Origin: Rodentolepis nana
Lineage: Eukaryota > Platyhelminthes > Cestoda > Cyclophyllidea > Hymenolepididae
Length of the DNA: 17,001 bases
NCBI GenBank assembly: GCA_900617975.1
Contig: UZAE01000905.1
Coordinates: forward strand, 1-17,001
Direction: 5' to 3'
In this document: piece by piece, positions 1 through 10,276 of the stretch
Layout: every line of letters starts with the position of its first letter
Position numbering within the stretch: the first letter of the stretch is position 1
The notes under the pieces: model-generated
What the model saw: only the letters and a program-made list of their open reading frames with translations
The model's database searches: none
What the model was told of the DNA's origin: nothing
Made by a program: the position numbers and the translations under genes

Positions 1-444
1 TGAATAAAATTCAATTTTCTTATAATAATTGAATGCAATTCCATGTCGAAAACCCTTTAATCTGGATTCACAGTCGGATGGCTAGCATGATATATTATGT
101 GTATATTAAAAGAACAACTGACGTCACGTGTGATGTTGGCCTCTATATACGAAATCGACTATTGGCGTGAAGATTAAGTTAATGGGGTTCCTAAATCCCA
201 CCTAAGGAGGGAGGCCAAATTAATGATACAAAGCTTTTTTGAGGATGAGGAGTTAGGAAACAAAATTAAATTGGGTTCTTCCTTTTAATCCTCCATTAGT
301 TCCAAATGTTTTTTTGCAGTCTTTTAATACGTAGTGAGGCAAATATTGCGTCTCGTCCTCATGTTGGAAGACATTAAAGTTTAGACAAGATAATGAAAGT
401 TTGTATATGTGAAAATCACTTTGTTCATCCTTTGTTTTTTTTAG
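1..444 (+). other. PMCA intron, 3' part only (phase 1)
   Basis: This is the downstream end of an intron whose donor lies outside the window. It ends in a long pyrimidine tract and TTTTTTTTAG just before 445. I searched all frames for an earlier PMCA exon (the end of the A-domain) and found none. An alternative acceptor-like TTTTTTTGCAG near 310-320 is followed at once by in-frame stops. Nothing else recognisable is present. Confidence 0.7.
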
Positions 445-492
445 ATAAACTTGAAACTATCGCCGAAAAGAGCTCAGAGGACGATTTAAAAG
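445..492 (+). CDS. PMCA: PMCA exon (48 nt), acidic linker after the A-domain
   Basis: A 48-nt exon sits between a strong acceptor (T-tract then TAG at 442-444) and a GTAAAT donor at 493. After a split first codon (AT at 445-446) it reads KLETIAEKSSEDDLK and ends with a single G that joins AA of the next exon to make Glu. It encodes part of the charged, poorly conserved linker between the cytosolic A-domain and the third membrane segment of a plasma-membrane Ca2+ pump. Both edges are phase 1 and the length is a multiple of three, so skipping it would keep the frame. In vertebrate PMCAs this is the neighbourhood of alternative splice site A. The linker has no diagnostic motif, so identification rests on splice signals, frame continuity and position. 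Confidence 0.75.
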
Positions 493-529
493 GTAAATAT
501 GCAACTTCAAGTTGACTACTTTCTTACAG
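493..529 (+). other. mini-intron, 37 nt (phase 1)
   Basis: The intron runs from GTAAAT to TTCTTACAG and is only 37 nt long. Removing it joins G|AA into a Glu codon and keeps one reading frame across both exons. Retaining it brings in a TGA at once (GGT AAA TAT GCA ACT TCA AGT TGA). TTGACT upstream of the pyrimidine tract is the best candidate branch site. Mini-introns of this size are well known in parasitic flatworms. Confidence 0.8.
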
Positions 530-661
530 AATTTAATGAAAGCAGTGTTGCACCAATGGAGATTCCCAAGACAAAGGAAAACAAACACAAGCTTCGAACT
601 AAAGAAATGTCCGTTCTACAATTAAAGCTAACAAAATTAGCCATTCAAATAGGCTATATAG
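530..661 (+). CDS. PMCA: PMCA exon (132 nt), linker to start of membrane segment 3
   Basis: The exon opens at 530 after TTCTTACAG and closes at 661 before GTAAGT. It encodes EFNESSVAPMEIPKTKENK, then a basic stretch (HKLRTKEMS), then VLQLKLTKLAIQIGYIG. The last part matches the PMCA signature seen in vertebrates as SVLQGKLTRLAVQIG, directly before the third membrane segment. In vertebrate pumps this basic stretch belongs to the acidic-phospholipid-responsive region. The exon is 44 codons with phase 1 at both ends. An apparent ATG at 499 lies inside the preceding mini-intron and is not a start. Confidence 0.93.
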
Positions 662-701
662 GTAAGTATAACTCACTCACTTATAAGACAACCCCATTTA
701 G
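662..701 (+). other. mini-intron, 40 nt (phase 1)
   Basis: The intron runs from GTAAGTATA to CCCCATTTAG. Splicing joins G (661) to GT (702) as a Gly codon, giving QIGYIG followed by TVLAS, which continues the third membrane segment. Retention shifts the frame and reaches a stop at 757-759. This is the second mini-intron in 210 bp. Confidence 0.88.
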
Positions 702-919
702 GTACTGTTCTGGCTTCCGCAACTGTGTTAATATTGATCATCAAGTTCTGTGTAGTTGAATTTGGTCAAAAGGGAGAGACGTGGGAATCTGGAAGGCACT
801 TGAAACAGCTTATACACTTCTTCATCATTGGAGTAACTATTCTAGTTGTTGCGGTGCCTGAGGGTCTTCCACTAGCAGTAACACTCTCGTTAGCCTACTC
901 CGTCAAGAAAATGATGAAG
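702..919 (+). CDS. PMCA: PMCA exon (218 nt), membrane segments 3 and 4 with PEGLP
   Basis: The exon begins after CCATTTAG and ends at MMK before the GTATGT donor (phase 0). It encodes a hydrophobic helix (TVLASATVLILIIKF, about residues 1-17), an extracellular loop (EFGQKGETWESGRHLKQ), and a second helix, FFIIGVTILVVAVPEGLPLA, with PEGLP at 857-871. It closes with the stalk LSLAYSVKKMMK. PEGLP in the fourth membrane segment supplies part of the Ca2+ ion pathway in P2-type pumps, and its Glu is a Ca2+ ligand. Similarity to the corresponding part of animal PMCAs is very high. The VKKMMK ending, followed in the next exon by [15 protein letters not shown], confirms that this is PMCA rather than SERCA. 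Confidence 0.97.
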
Positions 920-3625
920 GTATGTGGCAAATTTTTTTTCAACCTTTCTTGTCTCAATATAACGTTTCGAAGTGTGTAGGTTAGAGTGAACGTTTCAGTT
1001 AGTCTGGAATTTTGTATTATGAGCTTGATTGCACATTGGTCGCCAATCAAAGATAAAAGAACCCTATAAATGGGAAATTTCCGAGGCAACCTCTCCTACG
1101 CAAAATTGATAAAAAATAGCCGTTTCAGATAGGCAGATCTGAGTTCATAAAATGCCATATAATAATAATAATTTTCGTTACTCTTGGAAAGATATGGAGA
1201 ATTATTACAGCTCAACTGCAAATAATCAATAAAGTTGGCACAAAGTAATAAAAAGAAATGTTGCGATCGACCTTAAAACGTTCCCGCCTGACACTTAATT
1301 CCCACACAGGAGCTTGACATCCAAGCCTATTTAAAACTATGTCACAATATTTTGATTAAAAATGCTACATTCTCACCCTGATGTTGATAGATATTCTCAA
1401 CAGTATGAGCACATATGGCGGTGAAAAACAATTGTGCAATCTTCCCACGCATGTTGCTTAACATCCCGTATTAATACCTTATCGTTTTTTTGTTAAATTT
1501 CCCTTTGCCTTCTTCCATAAGTCTGGTGGTCCATACTGTGTTTAATACTCTTTATTTTTTGACGTAAACAGGCTAGCATAATTTTCATCTCTTCCTTTCA
1601 TTACTACTGCATTTCAATACTTTACTCCTCTGGGGTACTAATTAATGAGTACGTTAAAGCACACGTTGAAGTCAGTACACCTCGATAAAGGGTAGAGGAC
1701 GTCGGATACAACTTTGACTTAGTTAAGAGTTGAATGTGGAGTTAAATTGTAATCAAGATTATTTATCATTAACTACGTCATTTCCGCTCTGCCTGTTTTT
1801 TACTTACCTATATAATTTTGCTAACTCATATCGTACTCGCACCTCCGGGATTGATTCCTTATGTTTAATGTCTCAGTATATTTTGCATAATGGTACTTAA
1901 GCGAGTTATTGTAAAATTAAAAGCTGATAATTTAATGACTCTTGGATTTAACCATAGAGGCAAAATAGTTTGAAAAATATACCAGTATTTTGTTGAGATC
2001 CTTGATTTGCTTGAATCTGTCAACACTGCCCCAACATTTTGAGAAGGCATATGCATCAATGTTCAATAAGCAAACTAACGCATAGGCAGTTAGTGGTAAA
2101 ATAAATAAGGATGTAAATACAATTGGATTGGCCCCTTACATATGCATTCAGTGCAACTGTGCAATCAAAAGTATTTGAAAATAAATGAGGATGAATACCT
2201 TAGGTGTAGAAGATGCTTTACTTTTCCATACTGTACACCCATAATCTGAATAAGAAGTTTTACTTTAAGCCTATCTAATGTGAGATCAAATGAGACAGAG
2301 GGAGATAGGTGATAGCTGTGGTTGAAGTCATAAGCAATGACTAATAAAACTATGCTTTTCATCAAAAAGAACAATTGGCCTATAACACGAAGACACTTAC
2401 TCGGCTGTCCGGACTCAAGATCATAATCTAGATTTATGTCAGTTAAATGAGTAGACTGTCTATGAAAAGCGATTTATCCACAGCACAATAAAACATGTAC
2501 TTTAGAGGTGAGGTAATCCTGATCCACCTTATTGGGAAGCTTTCGTTCACATGCTTCAAGCAGAATCGAACAGTGTTGTAAATCATCTGAATTGCCTGAT
2601 TAATAGAAATATGGACCGATTTCGTTATCGCTGAATCGTCAGATACACGCATATTCACTGCCTCAAATCAATTGAATCAAATGATTGAATTTTGGTGATG
2701 TCACAGGCATAGACTACGACATCGTGACCAGTTCATTTCCGATACCGTCTGAAAACAAATAAAATAACAAAAATATATATCAATATAGTATCTCTTCTAA
2801 GCACTTTAAAATTCGTAACCACATCGATGTATCTTAGACTTAAGTCCAAAAGTGCGTAAAATGAGAAATCGCGATAATTATTAAATGACTGGAGTTTCTC
2901 TTCAGGTCAACAATCTGTTCGAGTGAAATTGCGTTGTACATTCATGCTATTCCGGTGCATATCTTAGTTCTCCATTCGTTAAACATAAATTATCCCAAAA
3001 ATTGTTCTGCACGGTTTGCTCAGCTGTCGCTGTTTTCCCACAAACGAGAACTGAATAAAGCTGTTTGCTTTACCGGAAATAATTTATTAACAATATTTTC
3101 TATGCGTTTGATCTTCTTCGATCGGGTTAAAATGAGCCCTATAAATTACCCAAATCATCATTTTTTGTAAATTCATTCAATTATTGGGCACATTGTCCAA
3201 GAATTAGTCTATTTTTGGAATCTTTAAAGTTAAGACGAAATGGTCTTTAAAATAATACATCCTGAATCGAGTTTATAAAATTCAGATATTTTGAATGAAA
3301 TATATTTTGAAGAAAGTAGGCTAAACAAATTGCTACACAATTAATGCAAAGCGAAAAAAAATCAATTTTTGTTCTCCAACTATCAATTTATAGCCACTAA
3401 AGTTTTAATGTTAGCTACTGAAATAGCAAACAAAATCAACTTTAAACACGCATTTTGGCGTAGGTATTTGAACTGTTTAACCACCCTGGATACTGCTTAG
3501 TATTGATTTTGATTAAACAGAATCTAATAATTTTTACATAAACAATATTAAAAAAATATTCCAAAATAGCTTGCTGGGGTGCCGCTCTACGATGACCTTT
3601 TTTACACTTTCAGCAAAGTCAAAAG

Positions 3626-3656
3626 CCATGTGGCATTTTGGGTTAATGCCACATGG
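3626..3656. repeat. perfect hairpin, 12-bp stem and 7-nt loop
   Basis: CCATGTGGCATT at 3626-3637 is followed by the loop TTGGGTT and by its exact reverse complement AATGCCACATGG at 3645-3656. A 12-bp perfect stem with so short a loop is unlikely by chance in this AT-rich intron. No flanking duplication or coding context was found, and its role is unknown. Confidence 0.85.
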
Positions 3657-5655
3657 GAAAATTGCCTTTGTTAATGATTAATTCTATGTCCACAGGCACT
3701 AAAACTTTCACCACAGTCCGTTTTGCAATCTTGTCAGCAATTATACAAAATAGTACATTTCTATTGTTTTCCTTGGACACGCTAGTGCCAACTGATAGCA
3801 TTTGGCAGCGTTATCTTGTCCGGTAGTAAGATTTGCCGATGCTTCTCTGTTAATTTGGTAGCGCTAAGGTTCTATCTTCATTGGTTGCATTGGTTTTTAT
3901 GCCAATTCACTCATTTGCAACGCTGCAATTCAAAACTGCACATGATCCAAAAGTCAATTTTTATCAATACAGAGTTAGTTTTACGAGTAAGCATATAAGA
4001 ATGCATGGGATGATGGCGCAGCAGCTAACTCATTCGTCTCAGAAGTCAGAAATCATTGGAACATACCAGGTGGGTGGAATAGCGAAACGCACCGACTAAG
4101 AACTAACTTGAAAAGTGGGTTTCAGAGTTTGAGTTTTCCACCTAGAACGCTTTGTGTTGTTTTCCACATAAACATTCAAAAAGATATTACCTAAGTGCTC
4201 TTGGGACTTACTTAAAGGAGAATAATGTAATTTTTTTGGTTAAAAAAGTGCTGGGAATTTCAGGCCATTTTTGTAATACCAGAGCTCAAACAGAAAAGGT
4301 GCACTTTCACAAGGTCAGTGGAAAGTGTTGAGCTTCAGTTCAGGCTATTGCATGTTTCAACAAGCTTCAATTGAGAACGTAATTGAAGATAAAGTTAGTA
4401 AGAAGGGGGGGATTTAAAAAGCAAAAGAGGGTTGCCCTTTTAATGCAAACTTCAAAATAGACCAAAATTATTGATTGGGTTGCAATCGCGCAAAAGTATC
4501 GATCACCGGGTGTCATCTAGACGCTCATAATGCAAAGTAAACCGCCAATAGGAGGGGTGAGGAGATCCAGCTTGATTAGTAATCTTGCAGGCTAATGAGG
4601 TTCTCTAAACGTTTGGGCATGTGACGTAGTAAGGTTATCTTTTTTCCGAATTATTAATGTTATAAAGTGCTTTACTTTAAAAATATGTCAGGTTTATATT
4701 TAGGTTTGCCGTAACTTTGTGCAATGAAATGCTATCTTCTGAACCTTGAGATTCACCTCGTGATTTAAGTGAAAATTCTGAGTCCATGAAAGGTGAAGAT
4801 TAATTTAAACGATCCAATATTGTATGTTTAGTATCGTCAACTGTAAAAGTAATTAAAAATTATCTTGGAACTTAAAAAAATTAAAATTACTGTTTTAGGA
4901 GCTTGATTTATCAAATTTATCAGGCGGAAATAATAATAATCGCCCGGATCGATAAAATAGACCTTCCAATGATAACTGGAAAGCGATGAGGGAGATTGGG
5001 GAATTTAAAAGGCAAGGGACATTCGTCAGGATGGTGTGAATAGTCGCAAAGTTGTAGTAAAAAAAGCTAAATCGAGGTATGATGTGGAAAGTGCCTCCTT
5101 TAACCTCCTTTATTATCTAACAAGCAAACTTTTGGGAGGGCACATAAAGTTGGAACATCACAGCAGAATAGGTGGAAGTATGTTCGATAGAACTATACGC
5201 GTTCATGTAACAAATTTGCGCAAAGAAACTATGCACCTGCTTGATTATTTTATTGATGAAATTTTATATTTTAATTGTATTTGAGAAGAGAAGTTAAGAA
5301 TGCAGCAATTTTTACGAATCAATGGGTAGAGTCTCGATTGAACTTCATTAAAAACGTCGTCCTATATTTAACTGAAGGTCACTATGGGAGGTGATCGGTC
5401 ACTGGAATACCAAACGTCTTGTGCAAGTATTTGCAGGTTTTTTATATCCACTTTGGTCACTTTTCATGTACAAACTTTGTTACTTCTGCACTATTATCAT
5501 ATAACAATGTAGTTAGTCAGCCATATCCCTCTTGAATTTAAATTTCATAAAGAAGGTTTATTATTGTAATTTAACTAACGTTAACTCACAGCTTATGGAC
5601 AGTTTAGAAATCAGAGTAATAGGCAGATGATAACGCCAGATTACAATAGAAGCAA

Positions 5656-5988
5656 GGGGTGTGCGATAAACGTACCTCCATGTGGTGCACCCTGGGCAAC
5701 GTATTCTCATACGGCAAAAAAGTCTATTAACCGACAGTTGACTTCTCACTTCAAATTACCATCACCCCCAACTGTATGTCATTTTTGACTACTTCCACAG
5801 TACTCACCTCACCTTTTTTCTACCTTTGTGTCTGTCTCTTTTATATTTTTGAAATGCTCTTCTCTTCCCTCTCCCTCCCTCTCGACTTTTTCCCCTTCGA
5901 TGTTCCTTCCCCTCTGTGGAGTCTGAAGTCAACTAAAGGGCTAATGATAACTATCAAAACGCCTGCCATTTGATATAAATAAAAAATA
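5656..5988 (+). mobile_element. SINE-like retroposon copy 1 (333 bp, perfect 13-bp TSD)
   Basis: This is the only copy in the same orientation as PMCA. It starts GGGGTGTGCG, continues with the shared GTGGTGCACCCTGGGCAACG block, has a pyrimidine-rich middle (about 5800-5905) and ends CGCCTGCCATTTGATATAA plus an A-rich tail. It is flanked by a perfect target-site duplication, ACAATAGAAGCAA at 5643-5655 and 5989-6001, the hallmark of LINE-mediated insertion and a sign of recent mobility. TGGTGCACCCTGG (5683-5695) weakly resembles a pol III A box; a convincing B box is not visible. Its open frames (for example CTTWRYVY on minus) recur in the other copies only because the DNA repeats, so it is treated as non-coding. 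I cannot name the family. Confidence 0.9.
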
Positions 5989-7282
5989 ACAATAGAAGCA
6001 AACGTTGTTTTATTGAATATCTAACCCATTAGAAAAGGCCAAGCTTGTTCCATTTAATATGGCGGAAAAAGGTAAATAATGGCACTTTCGGGTAGTCCTT
6101 TGAGTCATCCAATGATATCTTCCTCGATATCTCATGGCAATGAGGCAAAAAATCAATCGTTAAATATTCCAATCACATTTTAGCATTTGAGCTCATTTAG
6201 GATGAGGCCTTTAAGAGCCTTATTTTATGTGAATTCTGAAAATAATAAGTCAGAACTTTCCATAAGACGTATTATTCACTTGCTGATGCCAAAGTGTTCC
6301 GACCATCAATCTTCTTGATTTGAACCCAGAAATTTGGTAGTGTTTGAAAGCTGTTTTCCAATCATTCAAAATAAGTGAATCGATTTGCCACGTTGATTCT
6401 TTTCTTTAAGCAAATTTTAGCCAGTAGTTTTTTGTCCATGGATACAAAATAAAAAGCAAGGAACAAAATTTCTTACGATATCATCAAGCAATGAAATGGG
6501 ATACAAACATTGGAATTTATTATTTAACTCATATATTTATAATCTATTTTCAGGAGGTGAGGTTATGAGAATGATTAATACATTGATTATTTTATCAAAT
6601 TATTTTCGATTAAACAATTGGAGTATTCATTCCAACTTCCCACTAACATGGACTAATTCCACTTCTTACTTTTATGGCAATTGTTTCTCTGTGGATTCTA
6701 AAAATTGAATAACGTTTGCTGTTTCCAAATTAATAGGTCAATCTTTATCCGATATAAATATATATTTTACCATCCTACTGAACTAAGTGATTCATTTTAG
6801 AGAACAATTTAAATGCTCACTTTTTGTTCATGAAATTATAATTTTTATATGACATTGGTTAGTGGCTTTGATTGATCAATGTGATGTTAAAAGTAAACTT
6901 AAAATGCTTGTTTCTATGTAGATTAATGTCAAATTTTGGAGCAAAGTTTTGTCAAACGATGTGATACATTGAAATGATTCCAACTTTCTAAGATTCTTCT
7001 CACTATATAAATTATTAGAAAAAGTTGTTCAGAACGGCTACATCAATTACATATTCATATGCTTTATTGTGTATTCTAACAAACATATAAATTGCCAAAA
7101 TACGCTTTCACCTCACCAGATGTCTTTTAGTCCTATATATGTGTTTTCGAAGTAAAGATTATCATTAACTATTAAGCCGAAGTTAGTCCTTGGGAAACGC
7201 TTCACATTCGAATATATATTACACACCTTAGTACTACTTATCTTCATTTTTATAGTGACAACACACTTTTTGTAATTACTAG

Positions 7283-7537
7283 GATAATAATCTGGTTCGA
7301 CATTTGGATGCATGCGAAACTATGGGTAACGCAACAGCAATCTGCTCCGATAAGACGGGAACTCTAACAACGAATCGCATGACAGTCGTCGAAGCTCACT
7401 TCACCGATCGAGTCATTGAACTTCAAGAGCTGGAAACTTTGAAGAAATCCAATTCTGCGAGGCTTCTTAGTGACAACGTTATGCAGAAACTGGAGCTTGC
7501 TATTGCTATCAACTCATCCTATACTTCCAGACTGCAG
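7283..7537 (+). CDS. PMCA: PMCA exon (255 nt), phosphorylation site DKTGT
   Basis: The exon is 85 codons, phase 0 at both ends, from the TTACTAG acceptor to the GTGAGT donor. It begins [19 protein letters not shown] and then [19 protein letters not shown]. The Asp at 7349-7351 is the residue phosphorylated by ATP in every P-type ATPase. The second half ([17 protein letters not shown], then [16 protein letters not shown]) enters the nucleotide-binding domain. The AINSSYTS stretch matches the vertebrate PMCA segment ISINSAYTS, and the part before it is more divergent. The first in-window Met (7304) is internal and is not a start. Confidence 0.98.
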
Positions 7538-9952
7538 GTGAGTTGGTAATGCCATTTTCGAGAAGGCTGTTTGTTTGGCTATTGATTATTTATTTGTTTT
7601 AATTAATTGAGCGTCTCGAAATTGTGGGATTTCAGGCATCTTTATGCTGAGTTCTTGTTGTAACGCGTCTATCTAGATGGTATTTCAGGTAGGCCATTTC
7701 ATGTAGTTTAATTGCCGAACAGTATAAAGCCGTCCAGAAATTGGTTAAAGAAGTCACAAAGGATTAGGTTAAAAACAATTGGTGCTTTGACTAAGCCTGT
7801 GCTGACTCCAGCTATAATGATGCATTGATTAAAACGTTCCATCCCATATTATGTTCAATACCTCTGCTTAAAGTAATTATTGGCAGGTAAACAGGGAGGG
7901 GATTATATAAGGGGACAAAAAGCGGAATAAAATGAAAATATGCAAGCTTAGTAGGTCCTTCGTTGATAACATTTTGTCCATAAATGTGAAATGAGTGTGT
8001 GTGTGTTTGTGTATTTATATTGAAGCATCTAATCCCAGAGGATCGATTAAAATGTTCTTTCCCAACTCCTATATTCCATACACAAGTCCGAATGTCGTTA
8101 GAGGGAATCGTAAAATGCTTCATACGTAAATGAACGAACCTAATATTGTCTATCTTAACTACATTAACAGTCTGCAGATGTACATAAATAGAATTTGAAG
8201 CTCAACAATAACGATAATGTTTCAGCTGACTTAATTTATTTAAAATTAACCAGAATTATTCACATGGGAGGGCATAAATCACAAATGCTTAAATGTGTCA
8301 GTGTGACGTAGACATTCTTCCCTTAGAAATTCAAGTCAATGAATTTTTATGGGAATAATGAAGCGTGCTGAGTCAGCACTGTAATATTGTGTAATTCAGG
8401 GCCACCGGATATCAGTCAACTATTCAAAATCAAATTTTAGACACACATTTATTGTTTTTATTAAAAGCAAATATGCTTCTAAATAAGTGGTTGTTGACCG
8501 GACACAGCAGGCGCCGGCGACTTCATCGTTTCGTGGTTGTATCTCTTCTTGATTTTATTTCTGAATAATGTTCAACCTCTCATTTTCCTTTCTCTTTTCT
8601 ATTTTTTTGTGTCGTGGCAACGAGTTTTTTTAATTTTTACGGCTTTAGAGTAGGAGATCCCGAGTTTGGTTTATTGATCCTTTTTGTGTCCAGCAGTCGA
8701 ACCCTAATTTTTTAAAATTAGTTGTTAGAAAACACACAGGGCTCATTAAATATACTGCGAATTGTTTTTTTTTTCAAAAAATTTCTCAAGATGGTTGAAA
8801 AATGAGCATTAAAGTGAGGCTTTACATTCCCACCTTTTGCTTAAAAGCAAATGTACAATTGGTGGCTTAATTCGAATGACTACAAGGGGAATGATTTTAT
8901 GACTTTTCTACGCATCCAACCCACCCCAGCCCCTAAGCATGGGTTGACACTCTAAATTTTTATTATATAGCGCGCAATATACGATATACTAAAATGCCAT
9001 TTATTAACCATATTGGCGTTTCAGCTTTGTCACCAATCGCGACACTTTGAATAGCAACACGGCAACAGTAATGGATTTCATGATTTAACTCCAGTTATGT
9101 AAAATGAAGCTTTGGCAGTAATTTTCACGTCAAAAATATATTATCAAAATTTGAGTATAAAATGGAACGTTTTAGAGACCCCCAGAAAAGTAACTATTAC
9201 TTAAATGCTAAATACCATGGAAGCATTTGTATATAATTTTTTTGACACTTCGGACTTCATTGCAGGACTCGTGAATAACTTTTTCTTGCTAGTATTATTT
9301 TGATTGGTCGTATCTACACTTCCTCTTGACCCTTTACCGCAATTTCGAACACTACCAATCTTGGATAAATGAAACCCAAAGTAACCATTGACCTATATCG
9401 GGGACGCCTTTCAATCAGTTCGTTGAATTTCATCATTTAGGTGTTGAGTTAACTATCAGGTCAACCCATGTCTTCCACTACCTGCATAGTCTCGAATTCA
9501 GAACTAGACTCTTAGATGAGAACTAGAATTTAATGTCAATGAGACTAACTAAAGGTTTAATCACTCGGTGTTTTGTATTAACGGCGGGTGCATAGAAGTA
9601 GAAAGCATGTAACGAATAGGCGGACTACAACAAGAGGAAATCCTTTCTCGGATAACAATTTGCTTCCTGAATCATGACTCATACAGTCATCTGTAAGGGA
9701 ATGATTAGCGTCCACTACCTAAAGATGCATTTGTCTTTCCTTGTTCACAACCTAAGCCTTCGTCCCCTCCTGCCGTTATTATACCAAGTGCTAATGGTCA
9801 AAGTGGTAGCACAAATAAGAGAAATATCAATGGGTAAATTTATCCCCCCCCCAACAACACCTCAATCGCTCCATTTCATACGACAAAAAATGGTTCTTCG
9901 CATTGAATGCTGTCAACTTAGCTTTTATCGGGTGAAAAAATAAGGAAGCCAA

Positions 9953-10276
9953 TATTTATTTATAAAAAAATGGCAGGTGTTTTGATAGTTATCATCGGCC
10001 CTTTAGTTGATTTCGGGCTTCGCAGTGGGGAGGAACATCAAAATGAGAAGAATTCGGGATGGGGAACAGAAGAGTGACTTACAGATGTAAAAGAAACAGA
10101 CTGACACCAAGCCTCAGAAAAGGTAAGATGAGTACTGTGTTAGGGGTCGAATATGACATAGTGGGGTGATGGCAGTTTGAAGTGAGAAGCCAACTGCTGG
10201 TTAATAGACTTTTTTGCCGTATGAGTATTCGTTGCCCAGGGTGCACCACGAGGAGGTAAATCTATCTCACACCCCC
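9953..10276 (-). mobile_element. SINE-like retroposon copy 2 (about 324 bp)
   Basis: On the plus strand it reads tail first: an A/T tail (TATTTATTTATAAAAAAA), then TGGCAGGTGTTTTGATAG, through to GCCCAGGGTGCACCACG and the element 5' end at about 10276. The flanks carry AGGAAGCCAA at 9943-9952 and 10277-10286, a perfect 10-bp target-site duplication. Compared with copies 1 and 4 it lacks the terminal TTGATA next to the tail. The plus strand carries AAGGTAAGA at about 10121, a donor-like sequence in the PMCA sense direction. Confidence 0.88.

Larger units (their letters stand above)
920..7282 (+). other. PMCA intron of 6,363 nt (phase 0)
   Basis: The donor is GTATGT at 920 and the acceptor is TTACTAG at 7276-7282. 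This intron separates the membrane segment 4 exon from the DKTGT exon. It contains one full-length SINE-like element with its target-site duplication (5643-6001) and a perfect hairpin at 3626-3656. A short ATAATAATAATAA run at 1158-1173 follows AATGCCAT and might be a worn retroposon tail. Short open frames occur (for example 82 codons at 5036-5284 on plus and 71 codons at 2443-2658 on minus), but none shows a recognisable domain. I see no nested gene, RNA gene or extra PMCA exon. Confidence 0.85.

Noticed and set aside
499..759. Continuous 86-codon open frame starting at ATG 499
   Set aside because: It begins inside the 37-nt mini-intron and runs through the 40-nt intron into the wrong frame. 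Only 530-661 of it is real coding sequence.
3816..4099. Two overlapping open frames suggesting a decayed transposon
   Set aside because: I tried both strands for transposase or reverse-transcriptase landmarks and found none.
5036..5284. 82-codon plus-strand open frame in the first long intron
   Set aside because: No recognisable domain, no splice or promoter context, and a length expected by chance in a 6-kb intron.
5944..5976. Hammerhead-ribozyme-like core in the SINE-like element (CTAATGA ... CAAAACGCC)
   Set aside because: It recalls the CUGAUGA/GAAAC arrangement of schistosome hammerheads. However, three of four copies read CTAATGA (the fourth CCGATGA), the second box is CAAAAC rather than CGAAAC, and no downstream strand closes stem III. 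The core is not intact, so no ribozyme is called.
7827..8080. Loose direct repeat (GATTAAAACGTTCC at 7827 and GATTAAAATGTTCT at 8045)
   Set aside because: Similarity fades after about 20 bp without gaps and no element boundaries are visible.
7812..8123. 103-codon minus-strand open frame
   Set aside because: It spans a GT microsatellite (giving THTH repeats) and has no recognisable domain.
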